A DNA stretch of 64,000 bases, taken from the NCBI GenBank assembly GCA_965276675.1, contig OZ255624.1:124001-188000 (forward strand), given 5' to 3'. The position numbers and the translations under genes were made by a program. The notes under the pieces are model-generated. The model did not search any database, was not told the DNA's origin, and was given only the letters and a program-made list of their open reading frames with translations. Position 1 is the first letter of the stretch; each line of letters opens with the position of its first letter. This DNA comes from G965276675 sp965276675. GTDB lineage: Bacteria; Acidobacteriota; Terriglobia; Terriglobales; Acidobacteriaceae. Of the stretch, positions 17,402 to 25,911 are shown one piece after another.

Positions 17402-18793
17402 ATGGACTACAAGGCTGCTGTCGACCGTCTGTATGCGCTTGGAGCGGAGCTCCACTCGGCGCCCGGGCAGCCCCGACGCAAGTTCGATCTAGCGCAGATG
17501 CGCACACTGCTTGCCGCGCTCGGCAACCCGCAGCAACGGTTTCCTTCTGTATTGATCGCTGGGACAAATGGAAAGGGTTCCACGGCGGCAACTCTCGCCA
17601 GCATCCTCGCAGCTTCTGGCTATCGAACCGGACTTTATACCTCTCCGCATCTCGAGCGGGTGAACGAACGCATCCAATTGCTCTTTCCTAGAGCCGTGTT
17701 CTCCCCAGAAGCTGGGGCGGACGTGCTCCCTCAGAGCACAGTTAAGCAAATTGGGGATACGCAGTTCGCTCGGCTCTTTTCTACTGTTGAAAGCACTGCG
17801 GTAGAGCTGACGCAGAAGGGCGAGTTGCCCTCGATGGCCAGCTTCTTTGAAGTCATAACGGCGATGGGTTTTCTTTTCTTTGCCGATGCGGAGGTTCAGA
17901 TCGCAGTTCTCGAAGTGGGGATGGGCGGCAGGCTGGACGCCACAAACGTCGTCGAACCACTTTTGTCCATCATTACCGACATCTCACTGGACCATACCGA
18001 CTGGCTTGGTTCGACCATCGGCGAGATCGCAATAGAGAAGGCCGGCATACTACGCCCGAATGGCACGATGGTGACACTGCCGCAACATCCAGAGGCAAAT
18101 CAGGTTCTGGGCGAGCGCGCGGTCACCTTGCAGGTGCGCGGCGTAAATGCAGCCGATTTCCTTCGCTCTACGCACCTATCCGATTTAGCGGGAGAGCAGT
18201 ATGAGGTTGTCTTCAACGGAGATCCGATCCTGCTAGACCCTCCTTTACGCGGAAAGCACCAGCAGCGCAACCTGGCGCTGGCCTTGGCAGCCGCTCAGGA
18301 ATTATGCAACTATCATGGTTACAATATGCAGAGTAGTGCCGTAAGCACAGGTGTAGCGACGACCCGCTGGCCAGGGAGGCTTGAACGCATTTGCTTCCAT
18401 GGAAAGGACCTGCTGCTGGATGTGGGACACAATCCCGCCGGTGCGTGGGCCTTGCGTTCCGCGATTTCCGGTGAGCCGGAGCGTCCACGGACGTTGATCT
18501 TTAGCTGTCTGCAGGACAAACCGGTCGTCGAACTCGCGCAGATTTTATTCCCGATCTTCGACCACATCATTCTCGTTCAGGTGGATTCGCCGAGAGCCGA
18601 ATCTGCAGAGCATCTCGCACAGGCCGCGGCAGCGGTCGGTACTTCATACGAGGTAGCACCCAACTTGCCGGCAGCACTGGAAGCTGCTTGTACTCACATC
18701 CATACTGACGGAGAGATTGTCGTGACCGGCTCTGTCTTCCTGGTCGGCTCCCTTCGTGCTCTCGTCCTCAATGAGGAGCCCCTTCGCGCATGA
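17402..18793 (+). CDS. folC: Folylpolyglutamate synthase / dihydrofolate synthase
   Basis: Mur-ligase-fold enzyme that adds glutamate to dihydropteroate and to folates. The 463-aa protein carries the P-loop AGTNGKGS at residues 53-60, the SPHLERVNERI substrate segment, VLEVGMGGRLDATN with the metal-binding residues, DISLDHTDWLG, and the C-terminal domain with LLLDVGHNPAGA. Its stop overlaps the start of the next gene by 4 bp (ATGA type), so it is co-translated with the acyltransferase. Confidence 0.95.
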   Translation: MDYKAAVDRLYALGAELHSAPGQPRRKFDLAQMRTLLAALGNPQQRFPSVLIAGTNGKGSTAATLASILAASGYRTGLYTSPHLERVNERIQLLFPRAVFSPEAGADVLPQSTVKQIGDTQFARLFSTVESTAVELTQKGELPSMASFFEVITAMGFLFFADAEVQIAVLEVGMGGRLDATNVVEPLLSIITDISLDHTDWLGSTIGEIAIEKAGILRPNGTMVTLPQHPEANQVLGERAVTLQVRGVNAADFLRSTHLSDLAGEQYEVVFNGDPILLDPPLRGKHQQRNLALALAAAQELCNYHGYNMQSSAVSTGVATTRWPGRLERICFHGKDLLLDVGHNPAGAWALRSAISGEPERPRTLIFSCLQDKPVVELAQILFPIFDHIILVQVDSPRAESAEHLAQAAAAVGTSYEVAPNLPAALEAACTHIHTDGEIVVTGSVFLVGSLRALVLNEEPLRA

Positions 18794-19599
18794 GTAGCGC
18801 TCCAACACCGCTTCCGCTTCCGCCACTCTCGTTTCTGCAGCGCTGGCGTTCGAATCTAATTCAGGCGCCGCTGGTCTTTTTGGCGACTGGGGCTTTCGGT
18901 ACGGTCTCTCTCGTGGCCTCTCTCTTTGAGAAAGATGGCCGGCTTCAACATAGGATTGCTCGCCGCTGGGCGAAGACACTGTTAAAAATCAGCGGTGCGC
19001 CAGTTACCGTGAGTGGGCGCGAGAACCTCGGCAGAGCGCCTGTCGCTGTTTATGCATGCAATCATCTATCTTTCATGGACACGCCAGTAGTCTTTGGCAT
19101 GCTGCCCTTCCAGTTTCGAATCCTGGCGCGGCACGACCTCTGGAAGCTGCCCTTTATTGGCGGTCATCTGCAGCGTTCCGGGCAAATTCCCGTCAATGCC
19201 GATAATCCCAAGGCTTCAATCAGCAGCTTAAGTGTGGGTGTGCGGGCTTTGAAGGCCGGCATGCCCCTATTTGTCTTTCCCGAGGGAGGACGGGCCATCG
19301 ATGGTCACCTGAGCACCTTCATGAGCGGGCCTGCCTACATGGCAATTCGAGCTCAGGTTCCTATCGTACCTATGGCGATCGTGGGCACCTACGAGCTGCT
19401 GCCAATGCACGGCAAGCATTACAGACCCCATCCACTCCGCCTTGCCGTAGGCGAGCCAATTCCCACTGCTGGGCTGACCACCAAGTTCACAGCGGAGTTG
19501 ACGGAGCGCCTTCGCGAGGCGATTTATACGCTGTACTACACCTACGTAGATGCCCCACAATTTACCGCCACGTCTGAGCCGGTGGAGGAGCTTACATGA
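18790..19599 (+). CDS. plsC: 1-acyl-sn-glycerol-3-phosphate acyltransferase (PlsC family)
   Basis: Inner-membrane enzyme that converts lysophosphatidic to phosphatidic acid. The 269-aa protein has an N-terminal hydrophobic segment near residues 25-46, the catalytic NHxxxxD motif as NHLSFMD (H92, D97), the phosphate-binding FPEGGRA motif near residue 158, and VPIVPMAIVGTYELLP. It overlaps folC upstream and the amidotransferase gene downstream by 4 bp each, so it belongs to a tightly coupled transcript. Confidence 0.92.
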   Translation: MSSAPTPLPLPPLSFLQRWRSNLIQAPLVFLATGAFGTVSLVASLFEKDGRLQHRIARRWAKTLLKISGAPVTVSGRENLGRAPVAVYACNHLSFMDTPVVFGMLPFQFRILARHDLWKLPFIGGHLQRSGQIPVNADNPKASISSLSVGVRALKAGMPLFVFPEGGRAIDGHLSTFMSGPAYMAIRAQVPIVPMAIVGTYELLPMHGKHYRPHPLRLAVGEPIPTAGLTTKFTAELTERLREAIYTLYYTYVDAPQFTATSEPVEELT

Positions 19600-20351
19600 G
19601 CGATGCTCGGGCAAGGATCGCGATCCCCATGCCCACCTCCGCCGATCCGGCTTATAACCAGCGGAGCTGGCCACAGTATGCCCATGCCGTCGAGCTTTCT
19701 GGGGGCGAAGCAGTTCCGATTGACATCACGACACCACAAGATGAGCAGGCGCGGGTGCTTTCAACCTGCTCCGGAGTATTGTTGCCGGGGTCGCCAGCGG
19801 ATGTAGATCCACAGAAATATGAGAGCGATCGACAACCTGAGTGCGCTCCGGCAGATCCGGCGAGAGAGGCTACCGACGAGCTGGCGATTCAGGATGCGTT
19901 CAATCTCGGTAAGCCGATCTTCGCCATCTGCTACGGATTGCAGTCCCTGAACGTCTGGTGTGGAGGCTCACTCATCCAGCAACTTAGGACAGAGCTTGAT
20001 CATGCGCCCGGCAGCGAGGTCCGCCATGCTCACGCAATTTCCGTAGCTCCAAGCAGCCAGCTTGCACGCATGCTCGATTCTTTGGGCTCCGCGCCTATCA
20101 TTCAGACCAACTCCAGTCATCACCAAGCTCTAGAGACGGTTGGGGGGCGGCTAGAGGCTGTTGCGTGGTCGGTGCCCGACGGGGTAATTGAAGCTGCAGA
20201 GGGAGCTGGCGAACAGTTCATATTGGGCGTTCAATGGCACCCGGAGCGGACCATGGACTCCGAAGAGCTCTCCCGAACACTATTCAATGCGTTCGTCAAG
20301 GCTGCTGGCTTCTGGACACCACGAGCGGTGCATGACTCACTCGCCGAATGA
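19596..20351 (+). CDS. Class-I glutamine amidotransferase, gamma-glutamyl-GABA hydrolase family (peptidase C26)
   Basis: 251-aa enzyme of the PuuD-like family that hydrolyses gamma-glutamyl amides. The nucleophile cysteine lies in FAICYGLQSLNVWCGGSL (family pattern C-x-G-x-Q), and the catalytic histidine/glutamate pair lies in LGVQWHPERT. The N-terminus IPMPTSADPAYNQRSWPQYAHAV matches the family start. It overlaps both neighbours by 4 bp. Since folC is two genes upstream, hydrolysis of a gamma-glutamyl chain on folate is a tempting alternative, but the substrate cannot be told from the sequence. Confidence 0.85.
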   Translation: MSDARARIAIPMPTSADPAYNQRSWPQYAHAVELSGGEAVPIDITTPQDEQARVLSTCSGVLLPGSPADVDPQKYESDRQPECAPADPAREATDELAIQDAFNLGKPIFAICYGLQSLNVWCGGSLIQQLRTELDHAPGSEVRHAHAISVAPSSQLARMLDSLGSAPIIQTNSSHHQALETVGGRLEAVAWSVPDGVIEAAEGAGEQFILGVQWHPERTMDSEELSRTLFNAFVKAAGFWTPRAVHDSLAE

Positions 20352-20995
20352 GCATCACGCCTGAGCGGGTTAGTAATGCAATTGCCGATGCGAGCCTGGC
20401 CGAGGTCTCTCTTCAGGCCAGCACTGCTCTAAGTGTTTATGCAAACCTGCTGCACAGGTGGAATCAGCGATTAAACCTGACCTCGATCCGCGATGAAGAA
20501 GAGGTACTCTCGCGACACATAGTGGAAGGTATCTTTGTTGCTCAGGCGCTGCCCCCTATTGGAGGCACGCTGCTTGATTTCGGCTCAGGGACTGGGATTC
20601 CTGGCATCATCATCGCCGTATGCCGCCCGGATCTGCGAGTGGTGCTAGCGGAAGCCAAGAAGAAAAAGGCGTCCTTTCTGAAAGAGGCAACCCGGTGTAT
20701 GTGTCTTTCGGCCACTGTACATGCTGGCCGAGTGGAAGATTTAGCTCCCGATCGGTGTTTTGAATTTATTACGATGCGAGCGGTGGATCGAATGCCTCAG
20801 ATGGTGCCAGTTGCAGAGCAGCGGTTAGGGAAAGCCGGTACTCTGTACCTCCTCACTTCGACTGATGCTGTTCCGACCCTGCAATCCTCGACAACACAAG
20901 CCATGCACTGGAGCCAGATTCCTCTGCCGGGCAGTCTTTCGCGCCTGCTCTTGATTGGCAGACAGCTTAATGTTCCACGTGGAACAGAAGCCTGA
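20348..20995 (+). CDS. rsmG: 16S rRNA (guanine-527-N7)-methyltransferase
   Basis: Rossmann-fold methyltransferase modifying G527 of 16S rRNA. The 215-aa protein has the RsmG signature WNQRLNLTSIRDEEEVLSRH, the cofactor loop DFGSGTGIPGI and VHAGRVEDLAP. Its last codons (NVPRGTEA) are written by a parS palindrome, and a second parS abuts the stop codon. It is followed by parA and parB, the classical ori-proximal rsmG-parA-parB arrangement; mnmG is not seen. Confidence 0.95.
   Translation: MSITPERVSNAIADASLAEVSLQASTALSVYANLLHRWNQRLNLTSIRDEEEVLSRHIVEGIFVAQALPPIGGTLLDFGSGTGIPGIIIAVCRPDLRVVLAEAKKKKASFLKEATRCMCLSATVHAGRVEDLAPDRCFEFITMRAVDRMPQMVPVAEQRLGKAGTLYLLTSTDAVPTLQSSTTQAMHWSQIPLPGSLSRLLLIGRQLNVPRGTEA
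20971..20986. other. parS centromere site 1 (inside rsmG 3' end)
   Basis: Perfect 16-bp palindrome TGTTCCACGTGGAACA. It matches the ParB-binding consensus TGTTTCACGTGAAACA except for the paired C/G change at the fifth positions. ParB should load here and spread. It lies within the coding sequence of rsmG. Confidence 0.88.
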
Positions 20996-21011
20996 CGTTC
21001 CACGTGGAACG
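20996..21011. other. parS centromere site 2 (rsmG-parA junction)
   Basis: Perfect 16-bp palindrome CGTTCCACGTGGAACG that begins at the base after the rsmG stop codon. Its core is identical to site 1 and differs only in the outermost pair. Centre-to-centre spacing of the two sites is 25 bp. Confidence 0.85.
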
Positions 21012-21077
21012 CTGAATATCGACTTAACCACGCCAGACCGATTGCACTCGGCTCCTACCTCGTCTAAGTTCATAGTA

Positions 21078-21851
21078 ATGAGCCAATGCCGAACCCTCGC
21101 AATCGTGAACCAAAAAGGCGGCGTGGGCAAGACCACTACTGCTATAAATCTAGGCGCAGCTCTGGCGATAGCTGGCCTCCGCTGTCTGGTGGTCGACTGC
21201 GACCCTCAGGCAAATACGACTGGCGGTCTGGGGATTGCCAAAGAGGATGGCCGCCCGTCCATCTATGATCTCTTGCTCGGAACCCAGGACGCCGCTGCGG
21301 TTCTGCTCGACTCAGAGATTGCCGGTTTGAAGGTGATACCAGGCACTAAAAACCTGATCGGCGCCAATGTAGAACTGGTGGGCCAGGATGATCGTGAGAC
21401 CCGGCTTAAAACCGCTCTGCAGCCCATTCGCGAGTCTTTCGACTTCATTCTTCTGGACTGCCCCCCCGCGCTCGACCTGCTTACCCTAAACGCTCTGGTA
21501 GCCGCAGACCGGCTGCTCGTCCCCATGCAGGCTGAATACTTTGCCCTTGAAGGCATCAGCGAGCTTATCAGCACACTTCGGAAGGTGCAGGCTGCGTACA
21601 ATCCTGGCCTGGAGCTTGAGGGCGTTGTGTTGACCATGTTCGATGAGCGAACCAACCTGGCCCAGCAGGTGACGGCCAATCTCCGGAGCTTTTTTGGCGA
21701 CAACCTGCTGAGGACGGTGATCCCGAGAAATATACGGCTCGCCGAGGCCCCCAGTCATGGGCAACCTGTCCTCTTGTATGACCCCCGTTCCCGGGGTGCC
21801 GAAGCCTACCGGCAGCTTGCCGCCGAGCTTATGCGCCGTGCCGGGATATAG
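21078..21851 (+). CDS. parA: Chromosome-partitioning ATPase ParA/Soj
   Basis: Walker-type ATPase that binds DNA nonspecifically and moves ParB-parS complexes. From ATG 21078 the 257-aa protein starts MSQCRTLAIVNQKGGVGKTT, with the deviant Walker A including the signature lysine, then DCDPQANTTGGLG and FILLDCPPALDLLT. The frame is open further upstream to 20955, but that would translate the second parS site and add 41 residues before the normal start, so I reject it. It precedes parB by 85 bp. Confidence 0.95.
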   Translation: MSQCRTLAIVNQKGGVGKTTTAINLGAALAIAGLRCLVVDCDPQANTTGGLGIAKEDGRPSIYDLLLGTQDAAAVLLDSEIAGLKVIPGTKNLIGANVELVGQDDRETRLKTALQPIRESFDFILLDCPPALDLLTLNALVAADRLLVPMQAEYFALEGISELISTLRKVQAAYNPGLELEGVVLTMFDERTNLAQQVTANLRSFFGDNLLRTVIPRNIRLAEAPSHGQPVLLYDPRSRGAEAYRQLAAELMRRAGI

Positions 21852-21865
21852 CCCTCTAAACCAAA

Positions 21866-21885
21866 AGGCGGCAAGCATGCCGCCT
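21866..21885. other. Perfect stem-loop in the parA-parB gap
   Basis: AGGCGGCA-AGCA-TGCCGCCT forms an 8-bp GC-rich stem with a 4-base loop. No T-run follows on the + strand, so it is not a classical terminator. It could stabilise the parA mRNA end or alter the ParA:ParB ratio. Confidence 0.4.
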
Positions 21886-21936
21886 CCATCCGAAAACATA
21901 CCTAACCATCGCTGACCTGGAACGTAGAGGAGAGAT

Positions 21937-22860
21937 ATGACTGTCACGGATACGAAGCGTCGAGCGCTCGGTAAGGGACTGGAAGCACTGCTCCCGAGTT
22001 TGGCTGCGAAAGCCGAGCCAATCGAACCCAGATCCGAAAAGTCTGAGCGAGCCGAAGCAAACGGCAGGCCTCTTGAGCTCAGAATTGACCTGATTGACCG
22101 GAACCCCTTTCAAACCAGGACCCGTTTCGATGAGGCGCAATTGGCAGAGCTGGCCACATCGATCGGCTCCTCCGGAGTCGTCCAACCGATCATCGTTCGT
22201 CCCCTGGTCCAGGGACGTTATCAGTTAATTGCTGGGGAGCGCCGCTGGCTCGCCTCGAAGACGGCAGGAAAGCAGACCATTCCGGCCATCGTGCGGCCCT
22301 GCTCTGACGCGCAGGCGATTGAGATGACGGTGGTCGAGAATCTGCAGCGCGCCGATCTGAACCCGATGGAACAAGCCCGCGCCTTCGACCGCTTGGGCCG
22401 CGAATTCCATATGACCCAGGAGCAGATGGCGCAACGGACTGGGAAGGATCGGGCCTCGGTAGCGAACTTTTTGCGGCTTCTCCGTCTGCCAGCACAGGTC
22501 CAAGACCGGGTCGAGGCTGGCGAGCTTAGCTTCGGTCATGCAAGGACGCTCCTGGCGCTGGAATCTCCAGACGCGATCTCCGCAGCGGCGAAGAAGATTC
22601 TGGCGCTTTCATTGTCGGTACGGCAGACGGAATCTTTTGTGCAAGGCTTACTTCATCCAGAGAAAAAGCAGACCGCTGAGGAGCAGCGTCGCCTAAAGGA
22701 GCCGCTAGATCCGAACGTTCGAGAGGCGCGTGATCTACTGCAACGCGCTCTGGGCCTGAAAGTCACGATTGAGGACAAAGCGGGCCGAGGCAAGGTAATC
22801 ATCGAATACTCCCGGCTTGAGGACTTCGACTCACTTCTTTCCCGCATTACGGGTGCGTAG
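21937..22860 (+). CDS. parB: Chromosome-partitioning protein ParB/Spo0J
   Basis: CTP-dependent sliding clamp that loads at parS. The 307-aa protein has the N-terminal ALGKGLEALLP ParA-interaction motif, the CTPase region with PFQTR and the GERRW box (GERRxRA in most relatives, here GERRWLA), then TVVENLQRADLNPMEQARAF and the helix-turn-helix MTQEQMAQRTGKDRASVANFLRL that reads parS. A C-terminal dimerisation domain follows (LKVTIEDKAGRGKVIIEY). AGAGGAGAG precedes the ATG. Confidence 0.96.
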   Translation: MTVTDTKRRALGKGLEALLPSLAAKAEPIEPRSEKSERAEANGRPLELRIDLIDRNPFQTRTRFDEAQLAELATSIGSSGVVQPIIVRPLVQGRYQLIAGERRWLASKTAGKQTIPAIVRPCSDAQAIEMTVVENLQRADLNPMEQARAFDRLGREFHMTQEQMAQRTGKDRASVANFLRLLRLPAQVQDRVEAGELSFGHARTLLALESPDAISAAAKKILALSLSVRQTESFVQGLLHPEKKQTAEEQRRLKEPLDPNVREARDLLQRALGLKVTIEDKAGRGKVIIEYSRLEDFDSLLSRITGA

Positions 22861-22863
22861 CAA

Positions 22864-23544
22864 GTGGCTGACCCTGCACTTCCTCGACCCGCGAATACAC
22901 TGTATTTCCCGCTACGCACCCTCGCTCTGTTTCTGATCTATGTTCTAGGCCTGTGGGCGCCGTGGACCCGCTTTTCCGGAGAGCCAGTTACGCTTCTATG
23001 GCTGGTGCTTTCATCGCAACTTGTAAGCACCGGCTGGATGGGTCTTCAATATGCAACTAACACAGTTACGATATGTGCAATCTTGCTGGCCTTTTTTGGA
23101 GCCATCCTCCGCGTCTGGGGATCGGCGCGTCTGAGCGCGGCTGCAGAAGACAGGGGTTTTGATAAAGGCCGCTCTGCTGCGAGTCCAGTTCGCCTGGTGC
23201 GCAGCCCACTCTATATAGGCGCGTTGCTCTTTGCCCTTAGCGTGACTATTCTGATGCCGCCGACTGGAGCACTCGCCTTCCTTATCGCCGTGCTTCTCTT
23301 TTCCGCGCTGCTTGTTCCCGCCGATGAACGCGCATTGCGTGTGTCTTCAATGCCACCCGCCAAGCCTTCCTGGCGTTGGGGCCACGCGGTCTTCGGCGAG
23401 TTGTTCCTTGTTAGCTTCACCGTCTGCCTGGCCGTCTTTGCGTGGCGGTTCAACGCCCAGCTACTTATCCGGTGCCTGTTCATCTGCTTTGGCGTGTCGC
23501 TCATCGCTCGTGCGCTTTTGCCAGCCGACACTGCAACATCCTGA
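22864..23544 (+). CDS. Isoprenylcysteine carboxyl methyltransferase-like membrane protein
   Basis: 226-aa polytopic membrane protein starting three bases after parB stops. About six hydrophobic segments are visible. The segment SPVRLVRSPLYIGALLFAL matches the GPYRxVRNPxYLG cofactor-binding signature of the ICMT/PEMT superfamily. Methyl transfer to a lipid or isoprenoid substrate is therefore likely, but the terminal ExxL-type motif cannot be placed with confidence (PADERAL is a candidate). The substrate is unknown. Confidence 0.6.
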   Translation: MADPALPRPANTLYFPLRTLALFLIYVLGLWAPWTRFSGEPVTLLWLVLSSQLVSTGWMGLQYATNTVTICAILLAFFGAILRVWGSARLSAAAEDRGFDKGRSAASPVRLVRSPLYIGALLFALSVTILMPPTGALAFLIAVLLFSALLVPADERALRVSSMPPAKPSWRWGHAVFGELFLVSFTVCLAVFAWRFNAQLLIRCLFICFGVSLIARALLPADTATS

Positions 23545-23547
23545 GCC

Positions 23548-23581
23548 AAAAAAAGGGGTACGGCTTCGCAGGCCATACCCC
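23548..23581 (-). terminator. Rho-independent terminator downstream of the HU gene
   Basis: Read leftward: stem GGGGTATGGC / GCCGTACCCC with one G-T pair, then seven T. It lies 102 bp past the HU stop and just after the end of the convergent ICMT-like gene. Confidence 0.8.
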
Positions 23582-23682
23582 AGCTTCGCTCGTCTTGCAT
23601 TTGCAACAGTGACTGTCCGTGGAACAATCCGCCTTGTGCTTCTCGCATTACAAAAAGCAAGCTTCTCGCTTGCACTGCATAG

Positions 23683-23979
23683 CTACTTCTTCGGCGGAGC
23701 GATCGTGTCCTTGGCTGCCTTGGCAACGCGGAACTTCACCACAGTCTTGGCTTTGATCTTGATCTGCTCGCCTGTTTGGGGGTTACGTCCCATGCGCGCC
23801 TTACGCTCTGCTTTTACCAAACGGCCGAGACCCGGTATGACGAAGACACCGTTTTTCTTGGTTTCCTTTACCGCGGTTTCCGCGAGCAGATCCAAAAAGC
23901 CGGAAACCTGTTTGTTCGTCAGTTCGAGCTTTTCTGCCATCTGGCGGATGAGTTGGGTCTTGGTGAGTCCTGCTGCCAT
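23683..23979 (-). CDS. HU/IHF-family DNA-binding protein
   Basis: 98-aa nucleoid protein that bends DNA. It has the N-terminal helices MAAGLTKTQLIRQMAEKLELTNKQVSGFL, the GVFVIPGLGRLVKAERKARMGRNPQTGEQ arm (with GRNPQTG, the intercalating-proline loop) and TVVKFRVAKAAKD. The C-terminus ends PPKK, slightly longer than E. coli HU. AGGAGGAATTAC precedes the ATG, a strong ribosome-binding site that fits an abundant protein. It has its own terminator. Confidence 0.95.
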   Translation of the reverse strand: MAAGLTKTQLIRQMAEKLELTNKQVSGFLDLLAETAVKETKKNGVFVIPGLGRLVKAERKARMGRNPQTGEQIKIKAKTVVKFRVAKAAKDTIAPPKK

Positions 23980-24265
23980 CTTGAGTAATTCCTCCTCGTG
24001 TGTTCAGGAGCGTCGTTCCGCTGTAGCGCATTGCTTGTCGAAACGCAACGCTTGTATTGCAAAAACCCAGTGTTTATGCGGCTTCCAACGACTCCTACCG
24101 CCGTTTACCTTGCGTCTTTCAAAAGTGTTTGTCAACGGGAAAACGCGCAAAATTCCATCATTGGCCTGTTTTCTTCTGTATTTACTGGGATTTGTAGGTC
24201 TTTCTACCACTTTCGAGGGAGCTTGTACCGTGTTTACCCGGCAGGATAGCGCACCGGCGTAGCCC
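23980..24265. other. HU upstream region, no gene seen
   Basis: About 290 bp between the HU start and the MITE at 24266. It should contain the HU promoter. Short frames on the + strand here have no ribosome-binding site or recognisable product. I cannot place -35/-10 boxes with confidence. Confidence 0.4.
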
Positions 24266-24381
24266 TAGACCAGTTTTCCTGTAGGTGTAGTGGAGAGCTG
24301 AAGCTGGCGCAGCCTTTCTTCGAGGAAAGGTTGCATAGAATGTGCTCTTCGCGCGCTCACAGTATCAGGAAAACTGGTCTA
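24266..24381. mobile_element. MITE-like element with perfect 14-bp inverted ends and TA flanks
   Basis: GACCAGTTTTCCTG at 24268-24281 is exactly repeated in reverse at 24366-24379, and each end is bordered by TA, the target duplication of IS630/Tc1-mariner transposons. Inside are a 10-bp hairpin (GCAGCCTTTC / GAAAGGTTGC, one G-T pair) and an outer 7-bp helix (GGAGAGC / GCTCTTC), so the whole 112 bp folds as one long rod. There is no room for a transposase. The right TA plus the first base of the element forms the TAG stop of the neighbouring DUF2461 gene. Confidence 0.65.
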
Positions 24382-25161
24382 ATCCAAGCCGAAGAGCGGC
24401 TTTCGCCGCTTGGTCAGTTGCGGCAACAGAGGAGTGTTCAACAACTCTACCAGCGGAGCCGCCACGCGAAAGCGCAATGCTACCTGCTTCGCGAAATCCG
24501 GTCTCACAGCGGCTTCTGCTGGCAGCGTACACACGACACCCCATTGCCGTTGGCGGATCAGGTCATCGCCGGGATGCTCTTTGGGAAATCCTTTCGGCGT
24601 CCGGCTAAGGGGAACGCCATGCTCCAGTTCGAAATGCGAGCGTAGCCTTTTGCCGTCGAATAACTTGCGCATCGCCTCGTGATGCTCCAACAAATACGTA
24701 CGAATAGCCGACAACTGTTCCCTCTCCGGCATGTACACCCCGGCGGCAATATGCACGTCCTTACCCGAAACGTGAAAGTAAAAGCCAGCGCCCGAGGTCT
24801 TCTCCAGCCCCGCACGCGTCCACCACGCGCCGATCTGGCGCTTGTAGGGCCGCTTGTCGCTCGAGAAGCGCGTATCCCGATAGATCCGCATCAAGCTCTT
24901 CTCCGCGGGACGTACATGGGCGGGCGCAAACTCGGCCATCTCCTCCGTAACCGCGCGCAGGATGGCCAGCATTGGCTGCTTGACCTCGTATTCAAAGCCT
25001 GAACGCCTGGCCTCAAACCACTCGCGCCGGTTGTTGCGTGCCAGTCCCTTAAGAAAGGCTATGCCCGCCGGTCTGAAGTGCGCGGGCACGACCGCCGCAT
25101 CGCCAATTCGTTGCGCGCGTGGTTTTGAATCCTGTATCTTTGCCGCTATTCGGTTTGTCAC
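24379..25161 (-). CDS. DUF2461 (TIGR02453) family protein
   Basis: 260-aa protein of a widespread uncharacterised family. Family features visible are FLKGLARNNRREWFEARR near residues 37-54, MRIYRDTRFSSDKRPYKRQIGAWW, GFYFHVSGKDVHIAAGVYMPE and DDLIRQRQWGV. GTG at 25161 is preceded by GGAGA. The stop codon is made by the end of the adjacent MITE, so the final few residues may have been replaced when the element inserted. The function is not known; a nuclease or sugar-binding role has no support here. Confidence 0.85.
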   Translation of the reverse strand: MTNRIAAKIQDSKPRAQRIGDAAVVPAHFRPAGIAFLKGLARNNRREWFEARRSGFEYEVKQPMLAILRAVTEEMAEFAPAHVRPAEKSLMRIYRDTRFSSDKRPYKRQIGAWWTRAGLEKTSGAGFYFHVSGKDVHIAAGVYMPEREQLSAIRTYLLEHHEAMRKLFDGKRLRSHFELEHGVPLSRTPKGFPKEHPGDDLIRQRQWGVVCTLPAEAAVRPDFAKQVALRFRVAAPLVELLNTPLLPQLTKRRKPLFGLD

Positions 25162-25312
25162 TCTCCAACTTTAATTGCAAACCCGGCGACTTCGCTCTCC
25201 AGTCGTCTGTTTGACTGCATGGCATCAGAGGCGTCTCCTTGCGGCAGAGGACTTTTCTGTGCGCGAGGATAGCAGCGTCAGCATCCCCGCTGACCTCCGG
25301 GCTCAAATAGCG

Positions 25313-25834
25313 CTAGCGGCTACTAATCAGCATGATCGGGTCTGGAACCGCCCGGCACTTCGACTGCTCGGACGCATGCCACACTGAACCGTCCGCGTAG
25401 GTGATGGAATCGAGATCTACCCAGCGGATGGTACTTACTCGTTCGATCGACAGGTCAGAGTCGCCCGTACCCTTCGCTCCAATTCTGCGGTCTAGCTGGA
25501 AAGTTTTGGCGATATCATCCCGTCCCGCAGAGCCGAGGGGAAGAACCCGCCCATGGAAAGACAACCCATGAACAGTGGCCTCGGCAGCGACGATCTCGCG
25601 CGTTCCCCGGTTCTGCAACACGAGAGTGATGACCTGGGCGGGAACTCCGGGATGCACCACATCCGCCCGCATCAGCTCGCTGCCGGACCGCTGCTCCGCC
25701 ATTAAGCCGACGGGGCACGCGCGACTCTGGCTCGGCTGTAATTGCATCACCGCATCGGATGCACGATCAGCTGCGCCAGCCAGCGTACTTACCGCTGCAA
25801 TCACCGCAAAGGCAAAAACAAAGGAGTTGCGCAT
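25313..25834 (-). CDS. Secreted protein of unknown function
   Basis: From ATG 25834 (GGAGG five bases upstream) the 173-aa product has a signal peptide (MRNSFVFAFAVIAAVSTLAGAA) and a mature domain of about 150 residues. The segment VITLVLQNRGTREIVAAEATVHG looks like a beta-sandwich edge, and FQLDRRIGAKGTGDSDLSIER follows. Two cysteines (ACPVG and SKCRAV) could form a disulphide. I do not recognise a named family. It lies between DUF2461 and ruvA on the same strand but with gaps of 78-150 bp, so no operon is implied. Confidence 0.7.
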   Translation of the reverse strand: MRNSFVFAFAVIAAVSTLAGAADRASDAVMQLQPSQSRACPVGLMAEQRSGSELMRADVVHPGVPAQVITLVLQNRGTREIVAAEATVHGLSFHGRVLPLGSAGRDDIAKTFQLDRRIGAKGTGDSDLSIERVSTIRWVDLDSITYADGSVWHASEQSKCRAVPDPIMLISSR

Positions 25835-25911
25835 CGAGACCTCCACAAAGCGCAGGTTCGCGTACGACCAAACAATACTCCCGGCGATACCGCGATCTCA
25901 AGCCAAATTCG

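Noticed and set aside
20955..21077. N-terminal extension of ParA over the second parS site
   Set aside because: The added residues encode the palindrome, and ParA homologues begin near MSQCRTLAIVNQKGG.
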